From the NCBI GenBank assembly GCA_012932295.1, contig JAAONU010000001.1, forward strand, positions 59,369,693 through 59,433,692: 64,000 nucleotides of DNA, written 5' to 3'. Position numbers and translations under genes: made by a program. This document shows, piece after piece, positions 34,791 to 44,792 of the stretch (the stretch's first letter is position 1; every line of letters begins with the position of its first letter). The notes under the pieces are model-generated. The model made no database searches, was not told where the DNA came from, and worked only from the letters and a program-made list of their open reading frames with translations. The stretch comes from Cyclina sinensis. Taxonomy: Eukaryota > Mollusca > Bivalvia > Venerida > Veneridae.

Positions 34791-36803
34791 TCATCTTCCT
34801 CCAAAGCAGATAGGATGCTCTTTTCCTTCATGCATTTGCGACAAAACATATCCTATTGAGTAGTCTGACGCATCTACTGCTAATATGAATTCCTTGTTGA
34901 AGTCAGGATACTTGAGTATGGGTGCTGTAACTAGTTTCTCTTTGAGGGTGTTAAAGGCTGTTTCACATTCATTGGTCCATTTGAATTCAGTGTCTTTTCT
35001 TAGTAGTTTGGTTAATGGCTCAGCTATCTTTGCATAATTTAGAACAAATTTTCTGTAGTAATTGAATAGTCCAAGGGTCTGTTTCATTTCTTTTGCATTC
35101 TTAGGTCTTTTTGCTTTCCTAATTTTATCTGTGTTTTCAGGTAACACCTTCATGCCTTCTTTTGTAACTATGTGTCCCAAATATTTGACAGAATCTGTTC
35201 CAAAGACACATTTTCCAGGATGTAATTTTAAATTTGCTGCTCTCAGATGTTGGAAAACCAGATCTAAATGGTGTAAATGTTCATCAAAGCTTGGAGAAAA
35301 TATTAATACGTCATCGATATAAACAAGCGCTATTTTGAAGTTCAAATTCCTTAAAACTTTTGACATGAGTTGTTGAAAGGTCATTGGTGCATTGCGTAAA
35401 CCAAAGCTGAGTCGCTTAAACTGAAAAATTCCTGATTCTGTGATAAATGCACTCTTGTGTTTTGTTGATTCATGGAGAGGGACTTGCCAAAATCCACTCC
35501 GAAGGTCAAGCGTAGAATACACAGAAGCCTTTGCATCTGCCAGAGTGTCGAAGACGTCCGTCATATGTGGAATCGGGAAAGACATCGGCTCAGTTACGGC
35601 ATTTAGTTTGCGGTAATCTACTGCGAAACGCCACTCATTATTTGGCTTCTTGACAAGTACCACTCCACTGTGCCATGGGCTCGTACTTTCCTCAATCACC
35701 CCAGAATCTAGCATTTTGTTTAGCTCAGCTTCTATGATTTTTCTCTTCTCAGGCGTTGTCCGGTAAGGTGCAGTGCTAACAGGTTTGGCATCCCCAGTTT
35801 CAATGATATGTGAATGAAGATGAGTTTCTCCTAATTCTGACATGTCCTTTGCAAATATATCTCTATTTTTACCAAGAAAAGTATATAATTTTTGTTTTTG
35901 TTCCTCACTTAAATGGTTGTTTTCAATGTTGATGCCTAGTTCTTTCACAAGTTTTTCATAATTTTTAGATTTTTCACAATTTTGAGCACTTATGTTGGAG
36001 AGAACAGGGGAATCTTCATTTTCTAGCACTGATATTGAAGACTGGTGAATAAGATTAGCTTTAGCTACAGCAAAGTTCTTTTTGAGATATACAGTAGCAC
36101 TTGTAGGATTTATTAACCTATACGTTCCTTGAAAATTGTTGACTTGAATTACAGTTCTGCCTCCTGCTAATTCATGTTGACTTAAACAGTTATTTGGTTC
36201 TAGTAGCACTAATGAATCTGACATTGGAATCCAAACTGGAATAACACATTCACTATGTGGAGGTATCACAGTTGCTTCATTTAATTTTGCATACTCAGTA
36301 TGTGTAGATGTTGTTGTTGTAACAGGAACTTTCATAGTTTGTACTGAGGTTGGACTTAGCACTAACATTTCTGTTTCACCAAAGTTAACTTGAACTTTAT
36401 ATTTTTGTAGAAAATCTATTCCAACAAGAATTTTAGCATGCAAGTGTTGGAAAACATGGAATACATGAGTAAAAACTGCCCCATTACATGAAAATGTTAA
36501 TTGAACTTGTCCAAGCACTTGATGTGTTTCTCCACATACTCCAATAATTTGATTCAAATGACTTTTTTTGATTTCAGCATCTGGTGCAACCTGATCCAGC
36601 AGGAATTTGCTTATAGCACTGATGTCTGCACCAGAATCCAAAAGGCATTGCACCGATTTTGAATTAATCTCCACATTGAAATAATTTTTGTGTAAATTCA
36701 GTCTAAAGCCAACATCCATGATTAGATTTCTGTTTTTCACATTAGCACTACTGATCCTACAGTTAGCTTTTGAACAACACCAGGTTTCCTTCTTAGGAGC
36801 CAT
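34791..36803 (-). CDS. pol: Gypsy-B pol, part 1: protease, reverse transcriptase, start of RNase H (ends at in-frame TGA)
   Basis: Starts at an ATG (36803) with an in-frame TAA 12 nt upstream, so the start is well defined and no gag is fused to it. In 670 residues: a Cys-containing N-terminal tail, protease active site DSG at 56-58, RT with LDLRSGF near 432-438 and YIDD at 495-498, and RNase H first catalytic Asp in AVDAS near 644. The frame ends at a TGA (34793-34791) inside RNase H, at a conserved position where Gypsy-A has a sense codon. Downstream sequence remains in frame and intact. Either a recent nonsense mutation, a sequencing error, or programmed readthrough. Confidence 0.95.
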   Translation of the reverse strand: MAPKKETWCCSKANCRISSANVKNRNLIMDVGFRLNLHKNYFNVEINSKSVQCLLDSGADISAISKFLLDQVAPDAEIKKSHLNQIIGVCGETHQVLGQVQLTFSCNGAVFTHVFHVFQHLHAKILVGIDFLQKYKVQVNFGETEMLVLSPTSVQTMKVPVTTTTSTHTEYAKLNEATVIPPHSECVIPVWIPMSDSLVLLEPNNCLSQHELAGGRTVIQVNNFQGTYRLINPTSATVYLKKNFAVAKANLIHQSSISVLENEDSPVLSNISAQNCEKSKNYEKLVKELGINIENNHLSEEQKQKLYTFLGKNRDIFAKDMSELGETHLHSHIIETGDAKPVSTAPYRTTPEKRKIIEAELNKMLDSGVIEESTSPWHSGVVLVKKPNNEWRFAVDYRKLNAVTEPMSFPIPHMTDVFDTLADAKASVYSTLDLRSGFWQVPLHESTKHKSAFITESGIFQFKRLSFGLRNAPMTFQQLMSKVLRNLNFKIALVYIDDVLIFSPSFDEHLHHLDLVFQHLRAANLKLHPGKCVFGTDSVKYLGHIVTKEGMKVLPENTDKIRKAKRPKNAKEMKQTLGLFNYYRKFVLNYAKIAEPLTKLLRKDTEFKWTNECETAFNTLKEKLVTAPILKYPDFNKEFILAVDASDYSIGYVLSQMHEGKEHPICFGGR

Positions 36804-37490
36804 ATTTTGTTTTTAAATAACTATGTAACTCAAAATTTAACAAAGAACAATAATGTAAATGTAAGTTACAAAAATACCTTTAACGGTAAAGTACAGGTTT
36901 TACAAATTTTTTATTTTAAAAAAAAAGGACTTTTGACTTTACTAGCACAACTTGATTAAAGAAGAACACTTAAGTGTATTAAAATCATTTTTCATAGTTT
37001 TAATCACCATTTCAGTGTAACTGAAAATTTTACCTTTAACATGAACATAATGATGTAAAATATTAACCTATGTTACAACACCCTTAGTTCAAAAATAAAT
37101 TATTAAATATTGGCGTTCAACAAAACTCAGATGGTCACAACTATATAGGTATACAAGAGTCATGCACAGAAAGATTGCACTCACCCGGCTGTCGTCTAAG
37201 GATAATCGTGTCTTCTGTTTTCAGCATTCACTCTTCCTCTTTGGTTTGACCTCTGATGCTGTCTACTGACCAGGCTTTACATCTGGATTCTTCATTTGTT
37301 GAAATACATGCACATTTTTATTTTTCTGACTAACTGCAAGTGTCCATCACTTATGATCGAAATTATTTATTAAACTCCACTTATTGTTTTCCCAGTTAAA
37401 ACATTCAAACTATAAGTCTGCTGCACGAAATTGTTACCGATACTTGGAAAACTCTTGTAAATGAAAATTATTTACTGTAGAACGTTACCA
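36804..37490 (-). promoter_or_regulatory. Gypsy-B leader, gag absent, with splice-donor-like site
   Basis: Between primer binding site and pol ATG there are about 690 nt with only tiny frames. A consensus donor GTGAGT lies on the minus strand at 37184-37179 after CCG, so pol may be expressed from a spliced RNA. No capsid or nucleocapsid coding sequence is visible. Confidence 0.6.
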
Positions 37491-37505
37491 CTGGATTCAC
37501 CACCA
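37491..37505 (-). promoter_or_regulatory. Gypsy-B primer binding site
   Basis: On the minus strand TGGTGGTGAATCCAG follows the 5' LTR after one base. It begins with TGG, the complement of a tRNA CCA end, as expected for a tRNA primer site. The tRNA species was not identified. Confidence 0.7.
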
Positions 37506-37506
37506 A

Positions 37507-38481
37507 TGTGCGACCGGGCCCTTCGGGCTGGGACCTTATTCATGCGTTCACTTGTAGTCTGTTAAAGCGAGTTGTCTGACTTGGGGAATCAGCTATCTTA
37601 GCCCTAAAGCCACGGTAGCAACAAGTTCTGCTCAGTGTTCGCAAGTTGAGTAACAAAGTCTAACAGTAATAGTTCAACACAACACAGTTTGCAGTTTCAA
37701 GAATTTGTATTATTTCTAATTATCATGAATTCCATTTAATAGTCTGATATATAATAAATTCCAACAAAATCCAATGAATAAAAGCCAAATGAAATAATTT
37801 ATAGAACTTGTCTTAAAAATGAATGTATCTTAAAACATTTGTAGCCTTTATCTGATCTTATTATCAATCCTACTATTCACCTACTTACTACCTTTCTACT
37901 AAAAAAATTCTTTCTTATATGCAGTTCATGTATTTCCATGTTTTACATAGACTGACCAATGAAATTAACAAAGTAATCAAATAATTGACCAATAAAATTT
38001 ACTGTAACAAATATGCAAATAGTAAGTACCTTAAGACTTAGCTCAAACCCTAACAGACTTGTTTTTACACTTAATCAGGAAGCCCTCACCTTGGCTATTA
38101 CAATAATCAATTACCCAAGCTGTTAAAACCTTTTAGGAAATATCCTGTTGATAAATTTATTTACTAGTTATTAAACTAAAATCTCTTGACACAACAAGGT
38201 GTAAAAGAAACCTAATGTAAATAATATCAAGAAACAGATGTCAACTTCCTGAGAATGATTGTTAAGAAAAATAAATCCTTTTTTAAAGAAAAACCTTTTC
38301 AAAACTTTTTGACTCAAGTTACTCAGTTTTCTTAATTATCAAATACTAAAAATCAAATACAGTTTTGTATAATAATATGTATATATATATATATTTTTTT
38401 TTTTACATTTTTATTTTTTTATGTACTTTATTATTTATTTATTATTAACAAAACTTGGGGCTTTTGTATTGCTCGGTGGCA
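37507..38481 (-). repeat. Gypsy-B 5' LTR (975 bp)
   Basis: Minus-strand TGCCACCGAGC ... GGTCGCACA; pairs with 29620-30595. Confidence 0.97.
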
Positions 38482-38639
38482 AATGCATTAAGACCCAAAT
38501 TTTGTCCTTCAGTAGATGACATATGGTATTAAAGATATTTAGTCACTGATAAATATGACATTTTCAACATTCAGTTGTTGAATTTTCTAAAGTGACTGAT
38601 ATTAGAAAAAAATGTTACATTTACATCAACATGAAGGGC

Positions 38640-38940
38640 AATAATTCTGTCCAAATCAACTGTGCAAGACAACTCTTTAAAAGTTTCATTGAGCATCTGG
38701 TAAGGACAAACTTTTAGCATGTCTTGTTAAACAAGAGCTGTCAGAATGCGACTGATCCCCTCCCCTACCCTGAACAAATGTGGCAAGGAATTTCAAAATC
38801 CTACAACAATGGACAAGTTTTGGTGTGGAAAAAAGTCTATCATAAACATTTTTCACCTTTAAGCTGTCATTCTGAGACCTAAGAACTTGGTTTTTGCACA
38901 TGACATGCCATCTCATCACAAAAAAATTCTAAGATAAGTC
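38640..38940. repeat. Fragment of CATGCCATCTCATC-type tandem element
   Basis: Shares ACAAGAGCTGTCAG at its start and the blocks AATTTCAAAATCC and CATGCCATCTCATCA with the insertion at 52193-52816 (in opposite unit order or orientation). Non-coding. Confidence 0.5.
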
Positions 38941-39059
38941 TAGTCTTGTATGACTATAAGGGTAAACAAGAATGACTTTTTTCTCTTTCTGCAATCAGTG
39001 CAGCAATGCAAATCAGTGCGGACTGATTATGACTAAAATATCTATCTCTGTCTAGAGGT

Positions 39060-39285
39060 CAGTTATTTTATGTTGTTGGGGTAGTGCAAGATACAGAAAG
39101 CATCCTGTTCCAGAGCCACCCTGGTTCTTTTCCATGCTCAGTGGACAGCACTGATACATGGGACCTTAATGCCTCATCCGAAAGACAATTAGTAATGGTA
39201 GTGAAGGAGTGGGGGATCGATCTCTTAGGACCCCTTGATTACCAGTCCAGTGCATTACCACTGGACTACTGATCCACTACATCTA
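39060..39285 (-). repeat. tRNA-headed SINE, complete or nearly so
   Basis: On the minus strand a tRNA-like head near 39285-39205 has an A-box-like TAGTCCAGTGGTAATGC and a B-box-like GATCGATCCC. It is followed by a body with CGGATGAGGCATTAA and a 3' domain ending near GTATCTTGCACTAC. The 3' domain recurs at 14183-14258 and 44698-44792. The layout resembles V-SINE-type molluscan SINEs; family assignment is tentative. Confidence 0.7.
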
Positions 39286-39330
39286 AAATATCCAGGGAAT
39301 AAGTGCAAAAAATAATCCAATTTAACTACC

Positions 39331-39755
39331 ATGCTTTTCCATATATAAGACAGACTCCATTATAAGACACACCCACTCACACCTGGCAATAGTTCTGCAA
39401 CTTCAGGCTTAAAGATGCACAAGTGAATTCATCTGATGTCTTTGTTTTCAAGACATTTTAGATTTAATCTAAAAATTTAGGTGCAAATAATGCCATCTAA
39501 GATCAAATCAATGACATAAATTTCTATTTATCTGTATACTTTATAAAGCATGGTTCTTTAACTTGATTTCTCAAATAATTCATTAAATGTGATGCTTGAT
39601 TTCAGTCAATGACCGATAAGGAAGAGATGGCTGAACAATTTTCATTTTACTGTAGGGACACACCTGCTACCTGCACCTTCTATACAGAATCTAATACTGT
39701 TTGAGCAAAAAAGTGTGTCTAATAAGTGATTTTAAACAGTAGGTTTATGTACATG
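39331..39755. repeat. Decayed DNA element with TATAAGAC motifs, copy 2
   Basis: TATATAAGACAG and TTATAAGACAC near the left end and GTGTGTCTAATAAGTG near the right end mirror the element at 22838-23275. Confidence 0.35.
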
Positions 39756-39862
39756 TCCAAAAATTTAGCAACATAATGTTTAACATCAAACCATATATAT
39801 GAACAGATCTTTTCACCTTGTAATTTATTATATGTATAATCTTGTGTAACAATATTACTTAC

Positions 39863-39945
39863 AGGGAAGAAAAGAAACAAGGCACGTGAGCAGACAGCGT
39901 GTGTACCACGTCACAACAAAGTTCTCTGCTAGTATCTTCACAATT
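39863..39945 (-). CDS. Candidate 83-nt internal exon (unassigned)
   Basis: On the minus strand a T-rich acceptor ending TTGCAG and a donor GTAAGT bracket 83 nt that include four CpG sites. Two of the three frames are open; the more protein-like one encodes about 27 residues around AENFVVTWYTR. No ATG is needed if it is an internal exon. Neighbouring DNA is intron-like. Product unknown. Confidence 0.3.
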
Positions 39946-41883
39946 CTGCAATTAAAAACAAATTAATTTTTAATCATGACTGCTATACTGTATGGTGATA
40001 AAGAGCTGAACATTCTCACTATCAATCTTCAAAAAGTCCAGCTCGTCAGCTTAATAATATTTTTGTCATTCTTAGAGTCTAGTGGCGTGGGGCTTGCTAT
40101 CTGTAACCAACTCTGCTTCCAACTTATTCACCTGATCTGGTTTAAAAGATATTAACTAAGTCCTTCAGACTCCTTTACAACTGGTACCACATTCTTCAGA
40201 ATGCTCTGGAAAAACTGGCCGATACTGATTCAATAATCTGTGCTGGGAAAGGCCTGCTCCTTTAACAAACCCTTTTTTGAACCACAAAGTCTACAGAAAA
40301 TGAAACCTGCTTTTTACATCTAAAGAAATTTACTATAAAACTGCACACATCAATTTTTATACCTTTTGGAACCTGATATGATATATATAATATTATGTAA
40401 TATAAACCAAACATGCAGTCTATGATGACGCACATTCATACGCATACTCATAAAGAACAAGGGGAATGCTACTCAGTGAAAAAAAAAAACTTTTTTATTA
40501 AAAGGATATTACATATACCTGTAAATGAGGTAAATTGTCATGATGAACTGTTAACAAAACAACATCAAAGGCAAAATTCATGTATAGACAGCTTGTAAGT
40601 AGCCATGTTAACACCTTCAAAACATCCCATTTCCTTTCATATATGAACTTCTTCCTTTACCAAGAAAAAAAACGACTTTTGAGACTTACAGGGAAGAGAC
40701 ATCAAAATACATGTACAGTTAAACCTCCATATTATGACACCTTAAGTCACTTCATTCGCCAGATAGCTGCTCTATGACTGAGTAACAATAAAACTTTTAT
40801 ACTACTGCCAAGCATTGGTACAAAGGTTGGCAATACTCAGGGAGTAAAGCTGTACATGAAGAAAATGGCTTAATGAATGAACAGTCTTTCAAATTTAACC
40901 GCTGCATCAACTAATTAGAAATCTAATTTTACTCATACGATCCTTGCAAAAGTCAAAATTCAAATTTACATGACTGGTCAAGTGCCAAAAAATGATCTCT
41001 GAACACAGTTTATTGTGGCAGAGTTTTCTCCTCCTGCAATGTCAGCACTACCAAAAATATCATTTCTGTATTTTTCAACTACTCACATTACCAATATTTC
41101 ATCAAATGCGGCAGCCAGCCCTTTACTTAGGATGATTCTGCTAGTTATCTGGATTTGAATGCCAAATTTACAAAAAAAGGTTTATTTTTATTCCACAATA
41201 TTGTAAATATAGACCCTATAAAACCTTATGACATCATCTACTCTTTTTCTTACTACTGGATATTAGAAGAAAAGAACAGATGTATTTATCCATGTGTACA
41301 CATAATAATAATGACCATATTGGTTGCCATTTAAATTATATGTGAGCTTATGTCTACTGGTAAATTCTTCAACAGGAGATTGTTGCATGATTTTGGTCTT
41401 AACTGTTAAACATGAAAAAGAGCAAATTTCATGAACAGCGGTCAGTGTACAGTAAACAACATTTTTTCGCAGCCAAAAATAAGAATCTATAATTGCGCCA
41501 CTCGATTAAACCAGGGCAGAGCTTTGTTCCATTTTTAGAGGCTCAGCTTCTGTTTCGACTTGTTTGAGAGCTAAGTTATAACAGAACAATCAAGGAATAA
41601 GACAAAAGTCATAGGTTGCAAGTCAGAGTTTCAAAGTAACCTTTGTTGTTTATGGTGATTTCTTTGGTTGGTGTCGAAGATACTTGAGCAAATAATACTG
41701 TCCTCTATGCCTTGAAACAAAGTTTTTATCTATTTCAAGAGGAAAAGTACTAAACGAAGCAGTAAGTTTTCATTCAGGATCATCCAAGTTAAACCTTCCA
41801 TGCATGGAGTAGCTAAAGGAGTTAAAGTTTAACAGACACTTGAACATATAACTATCCCGGTTCATCCTTACCGCCTGAACCCC
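39946..41883. other. Non-coding stretch
   Basis: No supported gene or repeat. Small frames near 40413-40777 have no corroboration. Confidence 0.4.
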
Positions 41884-42175
41884 GCCGGCCCGGCTACACT
41901 TAATCGGTAGAGCATCAGATTGTCAATCTTGACAATCCCGGTTTAATTCCCACCAGGGCCAGCAAAATTTCTCCATGATAATCGATCTCAGACAATGCGT
42001 CTATAGATCATTTGTCCCTCACCTCTGAAGCAAGTAAGGAAGTAGTCAGTCACTTGCGGAAAAATTGCTTAGTAAACTGGTTGGATACCATGGAACACTG
42101 GTTATGTGGACTGTCAGCTGGGATATGACCTTAGCTGTTAAAACTGGCAATAAACCGCAATAAAACCACACCAAA
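41884..42175 (+). repeat. tRNA-Asp-like SINE
   Basis: A 75-nt tRNA-like head (41887-41961) with pairing ends GGCCC/GGGCC, an A box near CTTAATCGGTAGAGC, an anticodon loop TTGTCAA (GTC, Asp) and a B box GGTTTAATTCC, followed by about 210 bp of body ending near AAACCACACCAAACAG. The minus-strand frame at 42046-42261 is a shadow. Confidence 0.7.
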
Positions 42176-42379
42176 CAGCCTGAACCGCACCGCTTTAGTG
42201 CCTCAGTGCTTTGATTTATCCTTAACCTGCTGATGGCAACTGTTAAAGCCTTTGCAACCAATGCAGGTCTCAGCTAGCTAGTAAGCCTTGTTCCTTAGTC
42301 AGTGTGTCAGTAAGTCTTCAATTAATACCCTAATGATGATAAAGGGTCTGTCCAAACAGAATAATAATGACAAGTCTAC

Positions 42380-42502
42380 CTGGTACTCAAGAAATACAGC
42401 ATTCAGGTAAAAGATCCTGAAACATAGTCTCTCATCAGACATGGCGTCCTTAAAGGAATACTTACTATACCACTTTGATTTCATTTCATTTTCGGAGTAC
42501 AT
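42380..42502 (-). CDS. Candidate first or internal exon (unassigned)
   Basis: Minus-strand ATG at 42502 opens 41 codons of mixed, protein-like composition (start MYSENEMKSKWYSKYSF) before a donor-like CAG|GTAGAC at 42380. Without splicing the frame ends 26 codons later at 42299. Contains two CpG sites. No homology recognised. Confidence 0.25.
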
Positions 42503-44697
42503 TTCTGATCAATTTAACACTAGTGAATCAAGCTTATCAAGTCTACTGACAACTTGCATGTGTAGTTAATTGCTCTATAAAGATAGCAAGCATGTGTAAT
42601 AGCAATTACATATCATGCATTCCTTTCACTGCATAAGCAATTAAAAGATATACATTTATGTGTGTACCAACAACTGAAAACCTGCTCAATATGAAACTAA
42701 TACCCTGACAATGGGAAAATATTCTAGAAAAGTGGAAGTGTACTTATAATTCCCCTCAACATTACAGGAAATACCAATTCTGTAGAACTGTAACCTCTGT
42801 TTAGTGGTTCCGAAAGAATAAAGGTACGAAACGATACAGTGCTTTCTGATTAAGGGTTTCTCATTGGTGGACTGAGCATGACTGCACAGGTTAGAAAGGC
42901 AAAAACAATTTGACAAACTTGTAGTCATTATAGTAAAGGGTGTGTAACCTGCAAGAAAACACTAACATGGATAAATCTATCAGTCCAAAGTTGCCTTGTT
43001 TTCACTCTTCATTATTCTTTTACTTTCCTCAGATTTTTTCAGCATCGCTGTCTACCCAAGCTTTTGACCTACATAGCAGACTTGTTAAATGTGTTACCAA
43101 AATGAGGATGAATATTATATCATTGGTCCCTGAGTTGTATACTTTAATTCCCTGAAGCAGTCACGGCTACCTGAGAAAAAAACAACAACACTATCTTTTT
43201 GTGTATGGACAAGATGGGGCTAGCATAGTGAATTATAGTGAATTAGCAAAACCATAAATATTCAAATACCAAGTCATGTCACTAACTAAGGAATAATGCA
43301 GTATGTCTTATTTTGAGAATCATGGCATTCTATTCATGAATACGGAAGGAGGACAGGACAAAAGGTGATCACAAAGGCTCACTCTGTCACTACGTGACAG
43401 GTGAGCTAAAAATAACAAACTTAGTATAATTTATAATTAAAACATCAAAATTTCATGCCTAGATCGCAATGCAGTCCTTCACACCTATCAGAACCCATAA
43501 AATTGACACTCACTACAGTGACCAGTGACCCTAGACCCCACCCCCACCCGGCAAATATCACCAATTAACTCATCAATTAGTGTGCTTGACTGGCAGTCAA
43601 TCAATTATGTTTACTGGTTCTGAAAAATTGTCAAAACATCATCAAATCTGCACTAACTTCAAATTTTAACTTACACTTTTTCAACAAAATGGTTTTTTTT
43701 GCAAACCAACTAACCTAAGCATTATAATTCAATTTTAGTTGTCAGTGACGGTATATTGTTTTTCAAGAGGATAAATTAGCCTTGATTGAATGCATATATT
43801 AGGCATACTAATGTTAAACACTGTTTTTGGCCATCAATTTATTTTTACTGAGGGGGGTGGGGGGACGTCTAGAACAAAATTTCTAGAGCCCTGCAGCCAA
43901 ATATCTTTTTCAAAAGATATCTTTTGTTGCTGATGCTTTACATCACTGAAACACATCTTTTTAGTAATTTAAAATCAATCCAAATGAAGTCAGTTAAAAA
44001 TGTCTATGTACATTAAAATATTTTAAACAATCCATTCTGGCATAGTCCCGGAGGCTGCTGAATAGTATAACTAACAATAAACTATAAAATTTCTCGCAGG
44101 GATGTAAGAATATTTGGCCAATATATGTGTATCAGTAAATCAGTATATATATTAGGATATACAGTGATATAATGGTAAATAATGTAATTTTCACAGTTGT
44201 TTTGACTCCCTGATATCAAGAGATAAGATAAAACAGAAATATTACAGAATTTACTGTTTACAGGCAAGATAAGGCAAGAACATGAAAATGAGAATTTTTG
44301 ATGAATGACTCATTTTCTGTGTAACAGTGTCTTTGAATATTAATTTAGAGAAGACAAGTTGGCTGCTTAAAAAAGCATCCAGTGGGTTATGCCCAATAAT
44401 TGATTGTACTTGTGATCACATCTTGATGTAATATTTCTTTGCCATATTGGTAGTTATGATCTTGCTTTAATGTTTTTGTCCATGTAAGTAAATATTGTCA
44501 GTGTGTAAACAAAGTTAGCAAGTAATTTTATTTTAAGTCTTTACCAGCACAGAATATAATGAATACACCATAAAATATAATCTACTATCATCTAATTTTA
44601 GAAAATGATTGAAGTATTGTAAATAGAGCTCAAAACGAGAACAACATAACAATTATTTTACAAGACTAAAATTTCCAGCTTAAATTATATTCACTTA
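42503..44697. other. Non-coding stretch with one family R terminus
   Basis: Nothing supported except the hairpin terminus at 43376-43407 listed separately and a G-rich run near 43853-43866. Confidence 0.4.
43376..43407. repeat. Solitary family R 3' terminal hairpin
   Basis: GATCACAAAGGCTCAC precedes arms CTGTCAC and GTGACAG around a 3-nt loop, with outer arms GCTCAC/GTGAGC, then TAAAA. It matches the end of the array at 61460, but no tandem units precede it. Confidence 0.65.
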
Positions 44698-44792
44698 TCA
44701 GTGCTGTACACTGAGCATGGAAAAGAACCAGAGGTGTAATTTGAATTGGAAGCTTTCTGTATCAGTGCACTATCACCTAACAACCTTTTCAT
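44698..44792 (+). repeat. SINE 3' domain fragment
   Basis: Matches the 3' domain of 39060-39285 (blocks CACTGAGCATGGAAAAGAACCAG and GCTTTCTGTATC) in plus orientation. The tRNA head is missing. Confidence 0.65.

Larger units (their letters stand above)
29620..38481 (-). mobile_element. Complete Ty3/Gypsy element, family B
   Basis: An 8.86 kb minus-strand element in canonical order: 5' LTR 37507-38481, primer binding site 37491-37505, leader 36804-37490, pol 31827-36803, 3' untranslated region 30609-31826, polypurine tract 30598-30608, 3' LTR 29620-30595. The two LTRs differ visibly only in the lengths of short T-runs, so insertion is very recent. The flanks share an ambiguous AAAT that may be the target duplication. 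No gag frame or CCHC finger was found between the LTRs. The pol frame has one in-frame stop. Confidence 0.95.

Noticed and set aside
32188..35322. Plus-strand frames up to 128 codons
   Set aside because: Antisense shadows of Gypsy-B pol.
29615..38486. Clear target-site duplication for Gypsy-B
   Set aside because: The bases next to the TG...CA ends do not match. A shared AAAT exists only if the LTR ends are trimmed, so it is left ambiguous.
41887..41961. Functional tRNA-Asp gene
   Set aside because: Mismatched acceptor and anticodon stems and a degenerate B box followed directly by a SINE body; a SINE head is more likely.
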